A stretch of DNA of 64,000 bases from Actinomadura parmotrematis (GCF_019458805.1 NZ_JAIBOA010000008.1:124001-188000); one strand, 5' to 3'; positions 54,161-63,100 are shown, numbered from the stretch's first letter. Numbers and translations are program-made. Notes: generated by a model not told the origin, from the sequence alone.

Positions 54161-55022
54161 AGGCCGACAGTAACCCTTCGATCATCGTCTTGGACTCGTC
54201 GCAGTTCAAAGCCATTCCGCGCAGCACGTCGAACACCGCCTTGTAGGGCGCTATCTCCTTCTCGGTCTCCAGATAGGAGATCATCGTCAGCGTGTCGAGC
54301 GCCACGACCTCGAGCTCACCCTCCTGACCCACATGAAGGATCTTGAAGGAACCGTTCATTCCAGGATGGCCAGGCAAGCTGTTCGGCAAGATCTGCAAGG
54401 AGATGTTGGGGCGTTCCGCAAGGTTAAGAAGATGCCTCAACTGCGTCTGCATGACGCTGGCCCCGCCCACGACATGATGCAAGACGGCCTCGTCCACGAG
54501 CGCGCGGAGAAGCGGAGCCCCCCGACGCTCGATGATCTCTTGCCTGAGCAAGCGTGTTGCGATCAAACGGCGCTTCCGTTCGGCATCATCTTTGAACGGC
54601 CCGAGCGCAATGATCGCTTCGATGTAGGCAGGCGTCTGAAGCAGGCCCGGAACGATGGTCAGGTCCAAGGAGTCGATCAGAACTGCGTCCGCCTCCAGAC
54701 TGATGAGATCCATGCTCTCCGGGGAGAGCGTGCCGTCGTACGCCTGCCACCAGCCTTTGGAGGTGGCGTCGCGGGCGGTTTCGGCGAGGCGGAAGAGGGT
54801 GGCGCGGCGGCGGGGGTCGGTGATGCCGTAGCGGTCGAGGACGTTCTCCAGGGCGGGGCGGCGGATGCCGCGCATGCCCGTCTCCAGCTTGGACATGGCC
54901 GAGTGGCTGCGGTTGAGCAGCCGCGCGGCCTGCTGGAGGCTGAGGTCGCGCTCCTCGCGGATGCGGCGCAGCTCGTTGCCGAGGCGCCGGCGGCGGACGT
55001 TCGGGAGCCCGGTATCCGGCAT
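54147..55022 (-). CDS. XRE-family regulator with DUF5753 domain
   Basis: The 291-residue protein has an HTH near residues 15-60 ('LGNELRRIREERDLSLQQAA', 'SHSAMSKLETGMRGI') and the actinobacterial DUF5753 ligand or dimerisation region, including 'IVPGLLQTPAYIEAI'. Related WhiJ-like regulators control development and antibiotic production through DUF397 partners. ATG 55022 is preferred. It lies divergent from an HATPase gene, and an 18-bp palindrome lies between. Confidence 0.94.
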   Translation of the reverse strand: MPDTGLPNVRRRRLGNELRRIREERDLSLQQAARLLNRSHSAMSKLETGMRGIRRPALENVLDRYGITDPRRRATLFRLAETARDATSKGWWQAYDGTLSPESMDLISLEADAVLIDSLDLTIVPGLLQTPAYIEAIIALGPFKDDAERKRRLIATRLLRQEIIERRGAPLLRALVDEAVLHHVVGGASVMQTQLRHLLNLAERPNISLQILPNSLPGHPGMNGSFKILHVGQEGELEVVALDTLTMISYLETEKEIAPYKAVFDVLRGMALNCDESKTMIEGLLSAYERT

Positions 55023-55070
55023 GGAGTAATCATGCGGCCACGGAACGGCGCGGGCCACCCGAACTGCGGG

Positions 55071-55104
55071 TTTGTCACATGTGACAAAGTGCGGCCCGCA
55101 CTTT
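55071..55104. promoter_or_regulatory. Two adjacent palindromes between XRE and HATPase genes
   Basis: TTTGTCACATGTGACAAA (55071-55088) is a perfect 18-bp palindrome. AAAGTGCGG-C-CCGCACTTT (55086-55104) overlaps it and has perfect 9-bp arms. They lie 49 bp before the XRE start and 90 bp before the HATPase start, and are likely operators of the XRE protein. Confidence 0.7.
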
Positions 55105-55193
55105 GGCAGTGGGGCCGTTCGTCTCGTCCCCGCCGACGATTACAGTCCGTTCGGTTCATTCTTGCGGCGTTGCCGGCAGGAAGGGGATCGGGG

Positions 55194-55598
55194 ATGGCCA
55201 TCAGTGACACCGCGACGCGGATCGAGGTGCTGCGGGTGCCGGGCGTGGAGCGGGCGGTCGGGCATGTGCGGCGCTGGCTGCGGGACGTGGCCGGGCCGGG
55301 GCATCCGGCCCTGGACGACTGCACGCTCTGCGCGTCCGAGCTGGTCACCAACGCGCTGCGCTACAGCGCCTCGGGGCTGGACGGCGGGCAGGTGCTGGTG
55401 GAGCTCGGGCTGACGGGGCCGCGCCTCCGGCTTGAGGTGCTGGACGACGGCGGGGGCGTCACCGTCCCCCGCGCCGCCGACCGGGGCGAGGAGGCCGTGC
55501 GGGGGCGGGGGCTGCGGATCGTGGCCGGGTGCGCGGACGCGTGGGGCGTGCGGCGCGACGGCGACCGGTACGCGGTCTGGGCGGTGCTGGGAGGTTGA
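55194..55598 (+). CDS. ATP-binding protein, anti-sigma-factor-like HATPase_c2
   Basis: This 134-residue protein is a stand-alone GHKL domain of the RsbW/SpoIIAB class, with 'CASELVTNALRYSASG' (N box) and 'RLEVLDDGGGVTVP' and 'GRGLRIVAGCADAWGVR' (G boxes). Such proteins bind sigma factors or antagonists. It sits with XRE and DUF397 genes in many actinomycete clusters. GGAAGGGG lies 8 bp before ATG 55194. Confidence 0.9.
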   Translation: MAISDTATRIEVLRVPGVERAVGHVRRWLRDVAGPGHPALDDCTLCASELVTNALRYSASGLDGGQVLVELGLTGPRLRLEVLDDGGGVTVPRAADRGEEAVRGRGLRIVAGCADAWGVRRDGDRYAVWAVLGG

Positions 55599-55630
55599 TC
55601 GCGGCCGCCGGCGGCCCGCAGAGTGGGGGC

Positions 55631-56776
55631 ATGGATCCCCAGGACCGGATCGGCCGGCTCGCCGACGGGCTCGCGGCCGCCGGGCGGCTCACCGACCCGC
55701 GCTGGCGGGACGGCCTGCGGGCCGTCCCCCGCCACCTGTTCGCGCCCGAGCGGGCCTGGGCGGTCCCCGACCGGCCGCGCGCGGCGGGCGTCGCCATCGA
55801 CCGGGTCGAGGCGCCCGTCGCCTGGTGGGACATGGTGTACGCGGACGCCGCGATCGCCGTGCAGGTCGACGACGGGCGCGGCGACCCGGCCGAGCGGGCC
55901 GGGACGTGGACGAGCTCGCTGTCGGCGCCCGGGATCGTGCTGCCGTTCCTGGAGGCGCTCGGCGCCCTCGACCACCACCGCGTCCTGGAGGTCGGGACGG
56001 GGACGGGCTGGACGGCGGGCCTGCTCGCCTGGCGGGTCGGGGCGCCGAACGTGACGTCGGTGGAGGTCGACGCGGCGCTGTCGGAGCGGGCCGCGGCGAA
56101 CCTGGAGGCGGCGGGCCTCGCCCCGCGCCTCGTCGTCGGGGACGGCGCCGAGGGCCACCCGGACGGCGCCCCCTACGACCGCGTCCACGTGACGTGCGGC
56201 GTGGAGCGGGTGCCCGCCGCCTGGGTGCGGCAGTGCCGCCCCGGCGCGGTGATCGTGCTGCCCTGGTCGCCGGGGTGGGGCGTCGGGCACCTGGCACGGC
56301 TGGTGGTGGGCGACGGCGCGGCGGTCGGCCGGCTGACCGGTCCGGCCGGGTTCATGATGATGCGGGCGCAGCGGCGCCCGTTCGGGCCGCCCGGCGGCGC
56401 CGGGCCCGTCGCGGAGTCGGCGACCCGGATCGATCCGCGGACGCTGGTCGGCGCCTCCCCCGGCGCCGACCTCATGGTCAACGCGCGGGTGCCGGGCGTG
56501 CGGACGCACCTGGAGTCGGCGCAGGACGGCACCGTCCGCGTGTGGGCGGTCCTGGACGGGTCGCCGGACGGGACGGCATGGGCGACGGCCGACTTCGTCC
56601 CCGGCAGCCGCGAGTTCACCGTCCGGCAGGCCGGGCCGCGCCGCCTCTGGGACGAGATCGAGGCCGCCTACCTGGACTGGGTCGCGCTCGGCCAGCCCGG
56701 CCGCGACCGGTTCGGCCTCGCCGTGGACGGCGGCGGGCAGCGCGTCTGGCTGGACCGCCCGGACGCGGCCCCGTGA
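55631..56776 (+). CDS. PCMT-like (protein-L-isoaspartate O-methyltransferase family) methyltransferase
   Basis: The 381-residue protein has the PCMT layout: 'RWRDGLRAVPRHLFAPERAW', SAM motif 'VLEVGTGTGWTAGLLAW', 'DDGRG' and 'TWTSSLSAPGIV' upstream. A C-terminal extension of about 170 residues resembles that of methyltransferases encoded near modified peptides in actinomycetes. No precursor peptide gene is visible here. It starts 32 bp after the HATPase stop on the same strand. Confidence 0.85.
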   Translation: MDPQDRIGRLADGLAAAGRLTDPRWRDGLRAVPRHLFAPERAWAVPDRPRAAGVAIDRVEAPVAWWDMVYADAAIAVQVDDGRGDPAERAGTWTSSLSAPGIVLPFLEALGALDHHRVLEVGTGTGWTAGLLAWRVGAPNVTSVEVDAALSERAAANLEAAGLAPRLVVGDGAEGHPDGAPYDRVHVTCGVERVPAAWVRQCRPGAVIVLPWSPGWGVGHLARLVVGDGAAVGRLTGPAGFMMMRAQRRPFGPPGGAGPVAESATRIDPRTLVGASPGADLMVNARVPGVRTHLESAQDGTVRVWAVLDGSPDGTAWATADFVPGSREFTVRQAGPRRLWDEIEAAYLDWVALGQPGRDRFGLAVDGGGQRVWLDRPDAAP

Positions 56777-56778
56777 AC

Positions 56779-56819
56779 GCGCGAGGACCCCGGCCCGCCG
56801 GGGGCCGGGGTCCTCGCGC
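56779..56819. terminator. Strong bidirectional hairpin terminator
   Basis: A perfect 18-bp stem (56779-56796 with 56802-56819, left arm GCGCGAGGACCCCGGCCC) closes a 5-base loop between the methyltransferase and the convergent dps gene. Confidence 0.9.
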
Positions 56820-56832
56820 TACAGCCCGCGCG

Positions 56833-57300
56833 TCAGGACTGCGCCTGGAACATCCAGTGCTGCTTCTCCAGCTCGGCCGTGATGGCGATCAGCAGGTCCT
56901 GGGAGACCGGGTCGGCCTCCTCGGTGGCCTCGATCCGCTCGCGGAACCGGCCGACGATCTGGCCGAGGGTGTCGGTCACGGCGGCGAGCGCCTTGTCGTC
57001 GGCGATGTAGCCGGCGTCCAGCTGGGTCAGCTCGGTGCGGTCGGCGACCGTCTGCACGCGCCCGTCGGGGTTGACCCCGATGGCGACGGCGCGCTCGGCG
57101 ACGTTGTCCATGCCGTCGCGGGCGAGGGCCACGACCTCGTCGAGGTGCTCGTGGACGGACTTGAAGCTGCGGCCGGTGAGGTTCCAGTGCGCCTGCTTGG
57201 CCAGCAGGGAGAGGTCGATCAGGTCGATCAGGGCGCCCTGCAGGGCCTCCCCGGCGGTCTTGCGGTCACTGGCCTTCAGCGGGCTCTTGACGGTGGCCAC
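56833..57300 (-). CDS. dps: Dps-family ferritin-like DNA-protection protein
   Basis: The 155-residue protein has the Dps ferroxidase pattern 'KQAHWNLTGRSFKSVHEHLDE' and 'DNVAERAVAIG'. It forms a dodecamer that oxidises and stores iron and can protect DNA. GTG 57300 has GGAAGGAG about 7 bp upstream, which settles the start. A second Dps elsewhere in the genome is likely, as is usual. Confidence 0.95.
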   Translation of the reverse strand: MATVKSPLKASDRKTAGEALQGALIDLIDLSLLAKQAHWNLTGRSFKSVHEHLDEVVALARDGMDNVAERAVAIGVNPDGRVQTVADRTELTQLDAGYIADDKALAAVTDTLGQIVGRFRERIEATEEADPVSQDLLIAITAELEKQHWMFQAQS

Positions 57301-57466
57301 GGCGGGCTCCTTCCGCGTCGTTGCGAAGTTGTCGGCTACAACCCTGGAAGGTCCCCGTTTATCCCCGTCGTACTCGTGAGGCGCCCCACATCCCGCCGGG
57401 GCGGGGGCCCGGCCGGGACGCCGTGTCAGGACGCGGATGCCAGACCGCTCCGGCGGACGGCGGCGG

Positions 57467-57820
57467 TCAGGCGGCCACCATGTCCGCGCGCAGCTCGCCG
57501 GTGATCTCCTCGGGGGTCTCCGGGATGCTCTCGGCGGTGATGCGCTCGTGCGCGGGCGCGCCCGCCATGACGGGCTCGTGCTGCAGCTCGGCGAGGGCGA
57601 GGGCGTCGGAGACCTCGCGCAGCACGTGCGAGAGGGGGACGCCGAGCGCCTTGCAGATCGAGGCGAGCAGTTCCGAGGACGCCTCCTTCTGACCCCGTTC
57701 GACCTCGGAGAGGTAGCCGAGGGAAACCCGCGCGGCGGCGGACACCTCGCGGAGGGTGCGTCCCTGGCGCAGCCGCAGCTGCCGCAGTACGTCACCGAGC
57801 AGCTGGCGAAGCAGGACCAT
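57467..57820 (-). CDS. clgR: ClgR-type XRE regulator of Clp protease genes
   Basis: The 117-residue protein has an HTH at about 15-70 ('[20 protein letters not shown]', '[21 protein letters not shown]') matching ClgR, the activator of clp genes. It ends Val-Ala-Ala; ClgR of streptomycetes is itself degraded by ClpP and has a C-terminal AA end. It lies downstream of cinA on the same strand, as in other actinobacteria. Confidence 0.92.
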   Translation of the reverse strand: MVLLRQLLGDVLRQLRLRQGRTLREVSAAARVSLGYLSEVERGQKEASSELLASICKALGVPLSHVLREVSDALALAELQHEPVMAGAPAHERITAESIPETPEEITGELRADMVAA

Positions 57821-57907
57821 GCGTCTCGCTCCCTCCCTCAGTACGGACCATCTGCCGCTTCCACCGTACCCGCCCGGGCGGTGAGCGCGTCAGACCGTCG
57901 ATTTCGT

Positions 57908-57920
57908 GTTCGCTCGGAAC
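57908..57920. promoter_or_regulatory. Possible ClgR box upstream of clgR
   Basis: GTTCGCTCGGAAC lies 88 bp upstream of the clgR ATG. It is an inverted repeat (GTTC/GAAC) and begins with the GTTCGC half-site known from streptomycete ClgR boxes. The second half is imperfect. Confidence 0.4.
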
Positions 57921-57938
57921 GTAACGCTGTAATCAGCC

Positions 57939-59207
57939 CTACTCTTCCCGAGTGCCTCGAGCGTGGTCGGTCACCGGCTCCCCGTCAAGTCCGAGCAGGA
58001 GCCGTCGTAGCTGTTCAAGGGCGTGCACGACGGTCATCCGGCGCACCACGCCGCGCGTCTCGGGGCCGGTTCCGGACACGGGAAGTCGCGGATCGACCAC
58101 GCGGGGCGACCCGTCCGGCCCGGCGACGCCGATGTAGACGGTGCCGACGGCCCGCCCGTCCTGCGGTTCGGGGCCGGCGACGCCGGTGACCGCGACGCCG
58201 TAGGCGGCGCCGAACCGGTCGCGGACGCCGGTGGCCATGGCGGCGGCGACGTCCGGGTGGACGGCGCCGTGCTCGGCCAGCAGGTCGGCGGGGACGCCGA
58301 GCTGGCGGTGCTTCTGCTCGGTGGCGTAGGTGACCATGCCGCCCGCGTAGGTGGCCGACGACCCGGGCATCCGGGTGAGCTCGGCGCCGATCAGGCCGCC
58401 GGTCAGGGACTCGGCGGTCGCGACGGTCGCGCCGCGCTCGGCGAGCAGCCGGTGCACGACGGCGTCGAGGGTGTCGGCGCCCGCGCCGTAGACGGCGTCG
58501 CCGAGCAGCGCCCGGACGCGCTCCTCCACGCCGTCGATCAGCGCGTCGGGCGCGGTGATGCGGACGTTGACGGCGGCCGGGTCGGGCAGGTAGGCGAGCT
58601 TGACGTCCGCCAGGGCCTCGACCTCAGCGAGCGCACTGGCGATCACCGATTCCCAGACGCCCGCGGTGCGCAGGGTGCGGCGGACGAGGCGGGCCGGCCC
58701 GGCGAGCTCGGGCAGCACCACCTCCTCCATGATCGTCCGCATCTCGAAGGGGACGCCGGGCAGCGCGTAGACCGGCCCGCCGGGCAGCTCGACGCGGAGG
58801 CCGGGGGCGCTGCCCGCGGTGTTGGCGAGGATGCGGGCGCCCTCGGGCAGCTCGGCCATGCGGAGCGCCATCGGCTTCAGCTCGCGGCCGGCGGCGGCGA
58901 CGCGCTCGCGCAGCCGCCGCTCCAGCCCGGCGTCGCGGACGAGCGGGGCGCCCGCTGCCTTGGCGAGCGCCTCGCGGGTGAGGTCGTCGTAGGTGGGGCC
59001 GAGGCCACCGGTGGTGATCACCGCGTCGGCGCGGCCGAGCGCGCTCCGCAGTGCCGCGACGATCACGTCCAGCTCGTCGCCGACCACCACGCTGCGGGTG
59101 ACGTCCACCCCGTGGTCGGTGAGGCGGCGGCCGAGCCAGGCCGCGTTCCCGTTGACCGTGTCGCCGAGCAGCAGCTCGTCCCCGATCGTCAGCAGTTCGA
59201 CCCGCAC
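57939..59207 (-). CDS. cinA: Competence/damage-inducible protein CinA
   Basis: The 422-residue protein has an N-terminal molybdopterin-binding-like domain ('LLTIGDELLLGDTVNGN', 'ITTGGLGPTYDDLT') and a C-terminal CinA deamidase domain ('ATAESLTGGLIGAELT', 'GVAGPEPQDGRAVGTVYIG'). CinA hydrolyses NMN and ADP-ribose-type pyrophosphates. GTG 59207 has GAGGAGG upstream. In many actinobacteria it directly follows pgsA; here a 1.9-kb block separates them. Confidence 0.96.
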   Translation of the reverse strand: MRVELLTIGDELLLGDTVNGNAAWLGRRLTDHGVDVTRSVVVGDELDVIVAALRSALGRADAVITTGGLGPTYDDLTREALAKAAGAPLVRDAGLERRLRERVAAAGRELKPMALRMAELPEGARILANTAGSAPGLRVELPGGPVYALPGVPFEMRTIMEEVVLPELAGPARLVRRTLRTAGVWESVIASALAEVEALADVKLAYLPDPAAVNVRITAPDALIDGVEERVRALLGDAVYGAGADTLDAVVHRLLAERGATVATAESLTGGLIGAELTRMPGSSATYAGGMVTYATEQKHRQLGVPADLLAEHGAVHPDVAAAMATGVRDRFGAAYGVAVTGVAGPEPQDGRAVGTVYIGVAGPDGSPRVVDPRLPVSGTGPETRGVVRRMTVVHALEQLRRLLLGLDGEPVTDHARGTREE

Positions 59208-59241
59208 CCGGCGCCTCCTCGGTCCCGTCCGCCCCCCGAAT

Positions 59242-59757
59242 CTAGCGCCGCCGGGCGAGCTTGCGCAGCACCGCTCCGCAGCGGCGCGCGTAGGCGCGCT
59301 GCAGGACCGGCACGATCGGGCCGCCGAGGCGGGCGGCGCGCGAGCAGGGGCGGCTGAACGCGGTGACGGTCAGCCAGACGTCGTCCTCGGCGTCGCGGTG
59401 CACGACGAACGCCTCCTCGCCGCAGGCCGGATGGCCCGGCAGCGTCCCGTAGGCCCAGCCGACGCGGTCCTCCCGCTCCACCGTCCAGACGACCCGGCAC
59501 GGCGCCTTCATCCGGAGGGGGCCGACGCCGAGGCCGATGACGACGCCGACGCCCGGCGCGGCGCGGCGGGCCGTCGCGTCCACCCGGGCGGGCAGCGCCC
59601 GGTGCATCCAGAACTCCATCAGCGCGTCGCCCGCCTCGCGCAGGGCGCCCGGCCCGTGGCCGACCAGCGTGCGGACCCGCAGGTGCTTGTAGCCGTCCGG
59701 CAGGTCCAGCGTCTCGGTGGCGCCGACCTCCGGGTAGGTGAACTCCTGATCGCTCAT
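59242..59757 (-). CDS. DUF1990 protein
   Basis: The 171-residue protein matches DUF1990: 'FTYPEVGAT', 'GLGVGPLRMKAPCRVVWTVE', 'GWAYGTLPGHPACGEEAF'. These proteins are cytoplasmic and often encoded with YndJ. ATG 59757 overlaps the YndJ-like stop by 4 bp. Function unknown. Confidence 0.88.
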   Translation of the reverse strand: MSDQEFTYPEVGATETLDLPDGYKHLRVRTLVGHGPGALREAGDALMEFWMHRALPARVDATARRAAPGVGVVIGLGVGPLRMKAPCRVVWTVEREDRVGWAYGTLPGHPACGEEAFVVHRDAEDDVWLTVTAFSRPCSRAARLGGPIVPVLQRAYARRCGAVLRKLARRR

Positions 59758-60566
59758 GCCCGCCTCCTGCCCTCCGTGTCCCGCTTGACCCGGCTCCACG
59801 CCAGCATCCCGCACAGCCCGAAGCCGAGCGCGTTGCCCACCCCGTGGGTCGCCGCCATCCAGCCGAGGGTCGGGTGGACGAGCCCGGACGCCTCGCCGAG
59901 CGCCCACCAGAGCGCCAGCACCATCGTCGCGGCGAGGACCGCCGAGGACGCCAGCAGCAGCGCGCGGGCGGCCCGGTCGCCGGCCGGCCGGACGTCCCGC
60001 CAGGTCAGCCAGCCGACCAGCCACATGCCGGCGGTGAGCACGACGGCGCCGGCGAACTCGACCCACTCGCCGGTGAAGTAGCCGGCGAGGACGACCAGCG
60101 TCCCGAGCGGGACGCTGGCGGCGGCCGCGCGCCGGCCGGGCCCGGCGGTCCGCCCGACGAGCCCGGCGATGAGGGCGGCGGCGAACCCGGCGAAGTGGAA
60201 GTGGGCGACGGTCAGCGACAGGATCCGCAGGGAGAAGCCGAACAGGTGCAGCCCGCCCCGCTCGGCGACGAGCGCCGTGGCGGCGACCAGCGGCATGACG
60301 AGGGCGAGCGCGACGGCCGCCTCGGCCGCGTCGGCCCGCCAGCGGCGGCGGGGCGCCCGCGCGGCGACGGCGAGGGCCGCGGCGGCGTAGCAGGCGGCGA
60401 GGGCGACGGCCGCGGGGCCGCGCGGCAGCCAGAGGGCGGCGGCGCCCGCGACGGCGCCGGCCGCCCAGATCCGCCGGGTGCCGCCGGGCACGCCGGCGAG
60501 CCGCAGCCCGAGGGGGACGACCAGCAGCATGCCGGTCATGACGACGAGGTTCACCAGCGCGCTCAC
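59754..60566 (-). CDS. YndJ-like multi-pass membrane protein
   Basis: The 270-residue protein has eight or so hydrophobic segments and 'AHFHFAGFAAALI' and 'HPTLGWMAATHGVGNALGF', typical of YndJ-family membrane proteins. I chose GTG 60566 because AAAGGAGG lies 4-5 bp upstream; the frame is open to a TTG at 60590 within the operator. The pair YndJ-DUF1990 is conserved, and its role is not known to me. Confidence 0.83.
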   Translation of the reverse strand: MSALVNLVVMTGMLLVVPLGLRLAGVPGGTRRIWAAGAVAGAAALWLPRGPAAVALAACYAAAALAVAARAPRRRWRADAAEAAVALALVMPLVAATALVAERGGLHLFGFSLRILSLTVAHFHFAGFAAALIAGLVGRTAGPGRRAAAASVPLGTLVVLAGYFTGEWVEFAGAVVLTAGMWLVGWLTWRDVRPAGDRAARALLLASSAVLAATMVLALWWALGEASGLVHPTLGWMAATHGVGNALGFGLCGMLAWSRVKRDTEGRRRA

Positions 60567-60575
60567 GGCGCCTCC

Positions 60576-60621
60576 TTTGAACGTGTTCAAGTCGCATCCT
60601 AGAGGATTCTGAACACGTTCA
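60576..60621 (-). promoter_or_regulatory. Paired operators and promoter of YndJ-DUF1990 operon
   Basis: TGAACGTGTTCA (60578-60589) and TGAACACGTTCA (60610-60621) are the same 12-bp element in opposite orientations, 32 bp apart (three helical turns). A minus-strand -10 box TAGGAT lies at 60601-60596, between them. One copy overlaps the -35 region and the other the start of transcription and ribosome site. The form suits a TetR-type repressor. The regulator gene is not in the window. Confidence 0.72.
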
Positions 60622-60694
60622 AAAGTGTGCCGTCCGCCACCCCGCTCCCCCGCGCACTATTGTCGTCCTGCAAGCATCTTCCCCGGGGAGCCCC

Positions 60695-61048
60695 ATGACG
60701 CCGCTGCAGATCGACACCCGCACCGCCGGCGGGGTCACGGTCGTCGCGCTGGCCGGGGAGCTCGACCTCGGCGCGAGCGCGCGGGCCGACGACGCGGTCC
60801 GCGCGGCCCAGGCCGACGCCGCGCACCCGCACCTCGTGCTCGACCTGCACGCGCTCGACTTCATGGACTCGGCGGGCCTCAACGTGCTGATCACCGCCTA
60901 CCGGCGCGCCGCCGCCGCGGGCCGCTACCTGGCGCTCTGCGGGCTGCGCCCCGACACCGCGCGGGTGCTCGACATCGCCGGGCTGCGCGCGCACTTCACC
61001 GTCCACGACACCCTGGACGCCGCCCTCGCAGGCGCGCCCGCGCACTGA
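60695..61048 (+). CDS. STAS-domain anti-sigma factor antagonist
   Basis: The 117-residue STAS protein has 'VVALAGELDLGAS' and the phosphorylation-loop motif 'DFMDSAGLNVLITA', where Ser in DSAG is the usual phospho-acceptor. It would bind an RsbW-like anti-sigma kinase. No such kinase or sigma gene is adjacent; the HATPase at 55194 is 5 kb away. GGGGAG precedes ATG 60695. Confidence 0.93.
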   Translation: MTPLQIDTRTAGGVTVVALAGELDLGASARADDAVRAAQADAAHPHLVLDLHALDFMDSAGLNVLITAYRRAAAAGRYLALCGLRPDTARVLDIAGLRAHFTVHDTLDAALAGAPAH

Positions 61049-61094
61049 TCCGGAGCTTGCCGCGCGGCAAGCGTCCCGGCCGGGCGGGGCCGCG

Positions 61095-61685
61095 TCAGGC
61101 GACCGTCCGGGTGCCGCGCCCCGCCGCCCGGAGCCGCCACGCCCGCACGACGTAGTCCACGCCGGTGACGACCGTGACGACGACCGCCGCGCCCATGAGC
61201 GCCCAGCGGACCGGGTCCAGCGGGCCCGGCAGGATGTAGAAGCCGATCGCGAAGACCTGCAGCATCGTCTTCAGCTTGCCGCCCTTGCTGGCCGGGATCA
61301 CCCCGTACCGGATGACGGCGAAGCGCAGCAGGGTGATGCCGATCTCGCGGACCAGGATCACCGCCGGCACCCACCACCACAGCTCGCCGAGCGCGGCGAG
61401 GATGATGAGCGCGGCGCCGGTCAGCGCCTTGTCGGCGATCGGGTCGGCGATCTTGCCGAAGTCGGTGACCCAGCCGTACTTGCGGGCCAGATCGCCGTCG
61501 ATCTTGTCGGTGACCGAGGCCGCGGCGAACACCGCGAACGCCGCGAGCCGCCAGCCCGTGCCGTCCTGCCACATCAGCCAGGCGAACAGCGGGACGAGCG
61601 CGATGCGCAGGAGCGTCAGCAGGTTGGCGGCGTTGTAGACGCTCGGCGGGGGCGGCGCCACCGGCCCCCGGGCCTCGGAGATCAT
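61095..61685 (-). CDS. pgsA: CDP-diacylglycerol-glycerol-3-phosphate 3-phosphatidyltransferase (PgsA)
   Basis: This membrane enzyme makes phosphatidylglycerol phosphate. The 196-residue protein has the CDP-alcohol phosphotransferase motif from '[13 protein letters not shown]' to 'DPIADK', giving D-x2-D-G-x2-A-R-x8-G-x3-D-x3-D. Several membrane helices follow. ATG 61685 overlaps the rimO stop by 4 bp (ATGA). Confidence 0.96.
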   Translation of the reverse strand: MISEARGPVAPPPPSVYNAANLLTLLRIALVPLFAWLMWQDGTGWRLAAFAVFAAASVTDKIDGDLARKYGWVTDFGKIADPIADKALTGAALIILAALGELWWWVPAVILVREIGITLLRFAVIRYGVIPASKGGKLKTMLQVFAIGFYILPGPLDPVRWALMGAAVVVTVVTGVDYVVRAWRLRAAGRGTRTVA

Positions 61686-63100
61686 GCGGGGTCCGCCACC
61701 AGGTCGACGCCGTCGCTGCCGGCGACCCGCACCCGCACCAGGGAGCCGGTCGCCAGGCCCTCCCCCCGCACCAGGACGGTGCCGTCCACCTCGGGGGCCT
61801 GGTGCTCCGCGCGGCCCTCGTACCCGCCGTCCTCGGCCGCGCCCTCGATCAGCACGGTGAGCTCGGTCCCGATCCGGTCCTCGGCGCGCTGGGCGGTCAG
61901 CTCGTCGGCGAGCGCCGACAGGTCCTCGACGCGGCGGGCGATCTCGCCGGCGTCGACCTTGCCGGGCAGGTTCACCGCCTCGGTGCCGTCCTCGTCGGAG
62001 TAGCCGAACACCCCGATCGCGTCCATCCGGGCGCCCTCCAGGAACGCGGCGAGCTCCTCGAAGTCGTCCTCGGACTCGCCGGGGAACCCGACGATGAAGT
62101 TGGACCGCACGCCCGCCTCGGGGACCTGCTCGCGGATGGTCTCCAGCAGCTCCAGGAACCGCTCCCGGTCGCCGAAGCGCCGCATGGACCGCAGCACCGG
62201 CCCGCTCGCGTGCTGGAACGACAGGTCGAAGTACGGGGCGACGCCGGGCGTCCCGCACAGCACGTCGATCAGGCCGGGGCGGAGCTCGGCGGGCTGCAGG
62301 TAGCTGACCCGCACCCGCTCGATGCCGTCCACGGCCGCCAGCCGCGGCAGCAGCTTCTCCAGCGCCCGCAGGTCGCCGAGGTCCTTGCCGTAGGAGGTGG
62401 AGTTCTCGCTGACCAGGAACAGCTCGCGCACGTCGTGCCCGGCGAGCCAGCGCGCCTCTTCCAGCACCTCCGCCGGCGGCCGCGACACGTACGCGCCGCG
62501 GAAGGCGGGGATGGCGCAGAAGGTGCAGCGCCGGTCGCAGCCCGAGGCCAGCTTCAGCGGCGCGACGGGCCCGCCGCCGAGGCGGCGCCGCAGCACCCGC
62601 GGGCCGGACGCGGGCGCGAGGCCCTCGGGCAGGTCGGGCTCGGCGCCGTGGCCGGGGATCGCGACGGCGGGCGCCGAGGCGTGCCGGTCGACCGGGCTGA
62701 TCGGCAGCAGGGTGCGGCGGTCGCGCGGCGCGTGCGCGGTGATCGTGCGGCCCGCCATGACGTCGTCCAGCCGCGCGCCGATGTCGCGGTAGTCGTCGAA
62801 GCCGAGGACGGCGTCGGCCTCCTCCAGCTCGCCCGCGAGCTCGGCGCCGTAGCGCTCGGCCATGCAGCCCGCGGCGACGACCTTGGCGCCCGACTCGTGC
62901 GCGGCGAGCAGCGTGTCGATCGAGTCCTTCTTCGCCGCGTCGATGAAGCCGCAGGTGTTCACGACCACCACGTCGGCGCCCTCGGCGGAGTCGGTCAGGT
63001 CCCATCCGGCGCCCTCCATGCGGGCGGCGAGCTCTTCGGAGTCGACCTCGTTGCGGGCGCATCCGAGCGTGACGAGATTGACCGTGCGGCGTGTGGACAT
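61682..63100 (-). CDS. rimO: Ribosomal protein uS12 methylthiotransferase
   Basis: RimO methylthiolates an aspartate of ribosomal protein S12. The 472-residue protein has MTTase-domain Cys14, Cys50 and Cys79, and radical-SAM cysteines Cys188, Cys192 and Cys195 ('GCDRRCTFC'). A TRAM domain is at the C-terminus. ATG 63100 is chosen; an in-frame GTG lies 6 bp earlier. A perfect palindrome abuts the start, and no clear Shine-Dalgarno is seen. Confidence 0.96.
   Translation of the reverse strand: MSTRRTVNLVTLGCARNEVDSEELAARMEGAGWDLTDSAEGADVVVVNTCGFIDAAKKDSIDTLLAAHESGAKVVAAGCMAERYGAELAGELEEADAVLGFDDYRDIGARLDDVMAGRTITAHAPRDRRTLLPISPVDRHASAPAVAIPGHGAEPDLPEGLAPASGPRVLRRRLGGGPVAPLKLASGCDRRCTFCAIPAFRGAYVSRPPAEVLEEARWLAGHDVRELFLVSENSTSYGKDLGDLRALEKLLPRLAAVDGIERVRVSYLQPAELRPGLIDVLCGTPGVAPYFDLSFQHASGPVLRSMRRFGDRERFLELLETIREQVPEAGVRSNFIVGFPGESEDDFEELAAFLEGARMDAIGVFGYSDEDGTEAVNLPGKVDAGEIARRVEDLSALADELTAQRAEDRIGTELTVLIEGAAEDGGYEGRAEHQAPEVDGTVLVRGEGLATGSLVRVRVAGSDGVDLVADPA

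Noticed and set aside
60576-60621. TGAAC-N2-GTTCA elements considered as LexA boxes
   Set aside because: LexA boxes in this group need GAAC-N4-GTTC; the spacing here is 2, and the genes are not repair genes.
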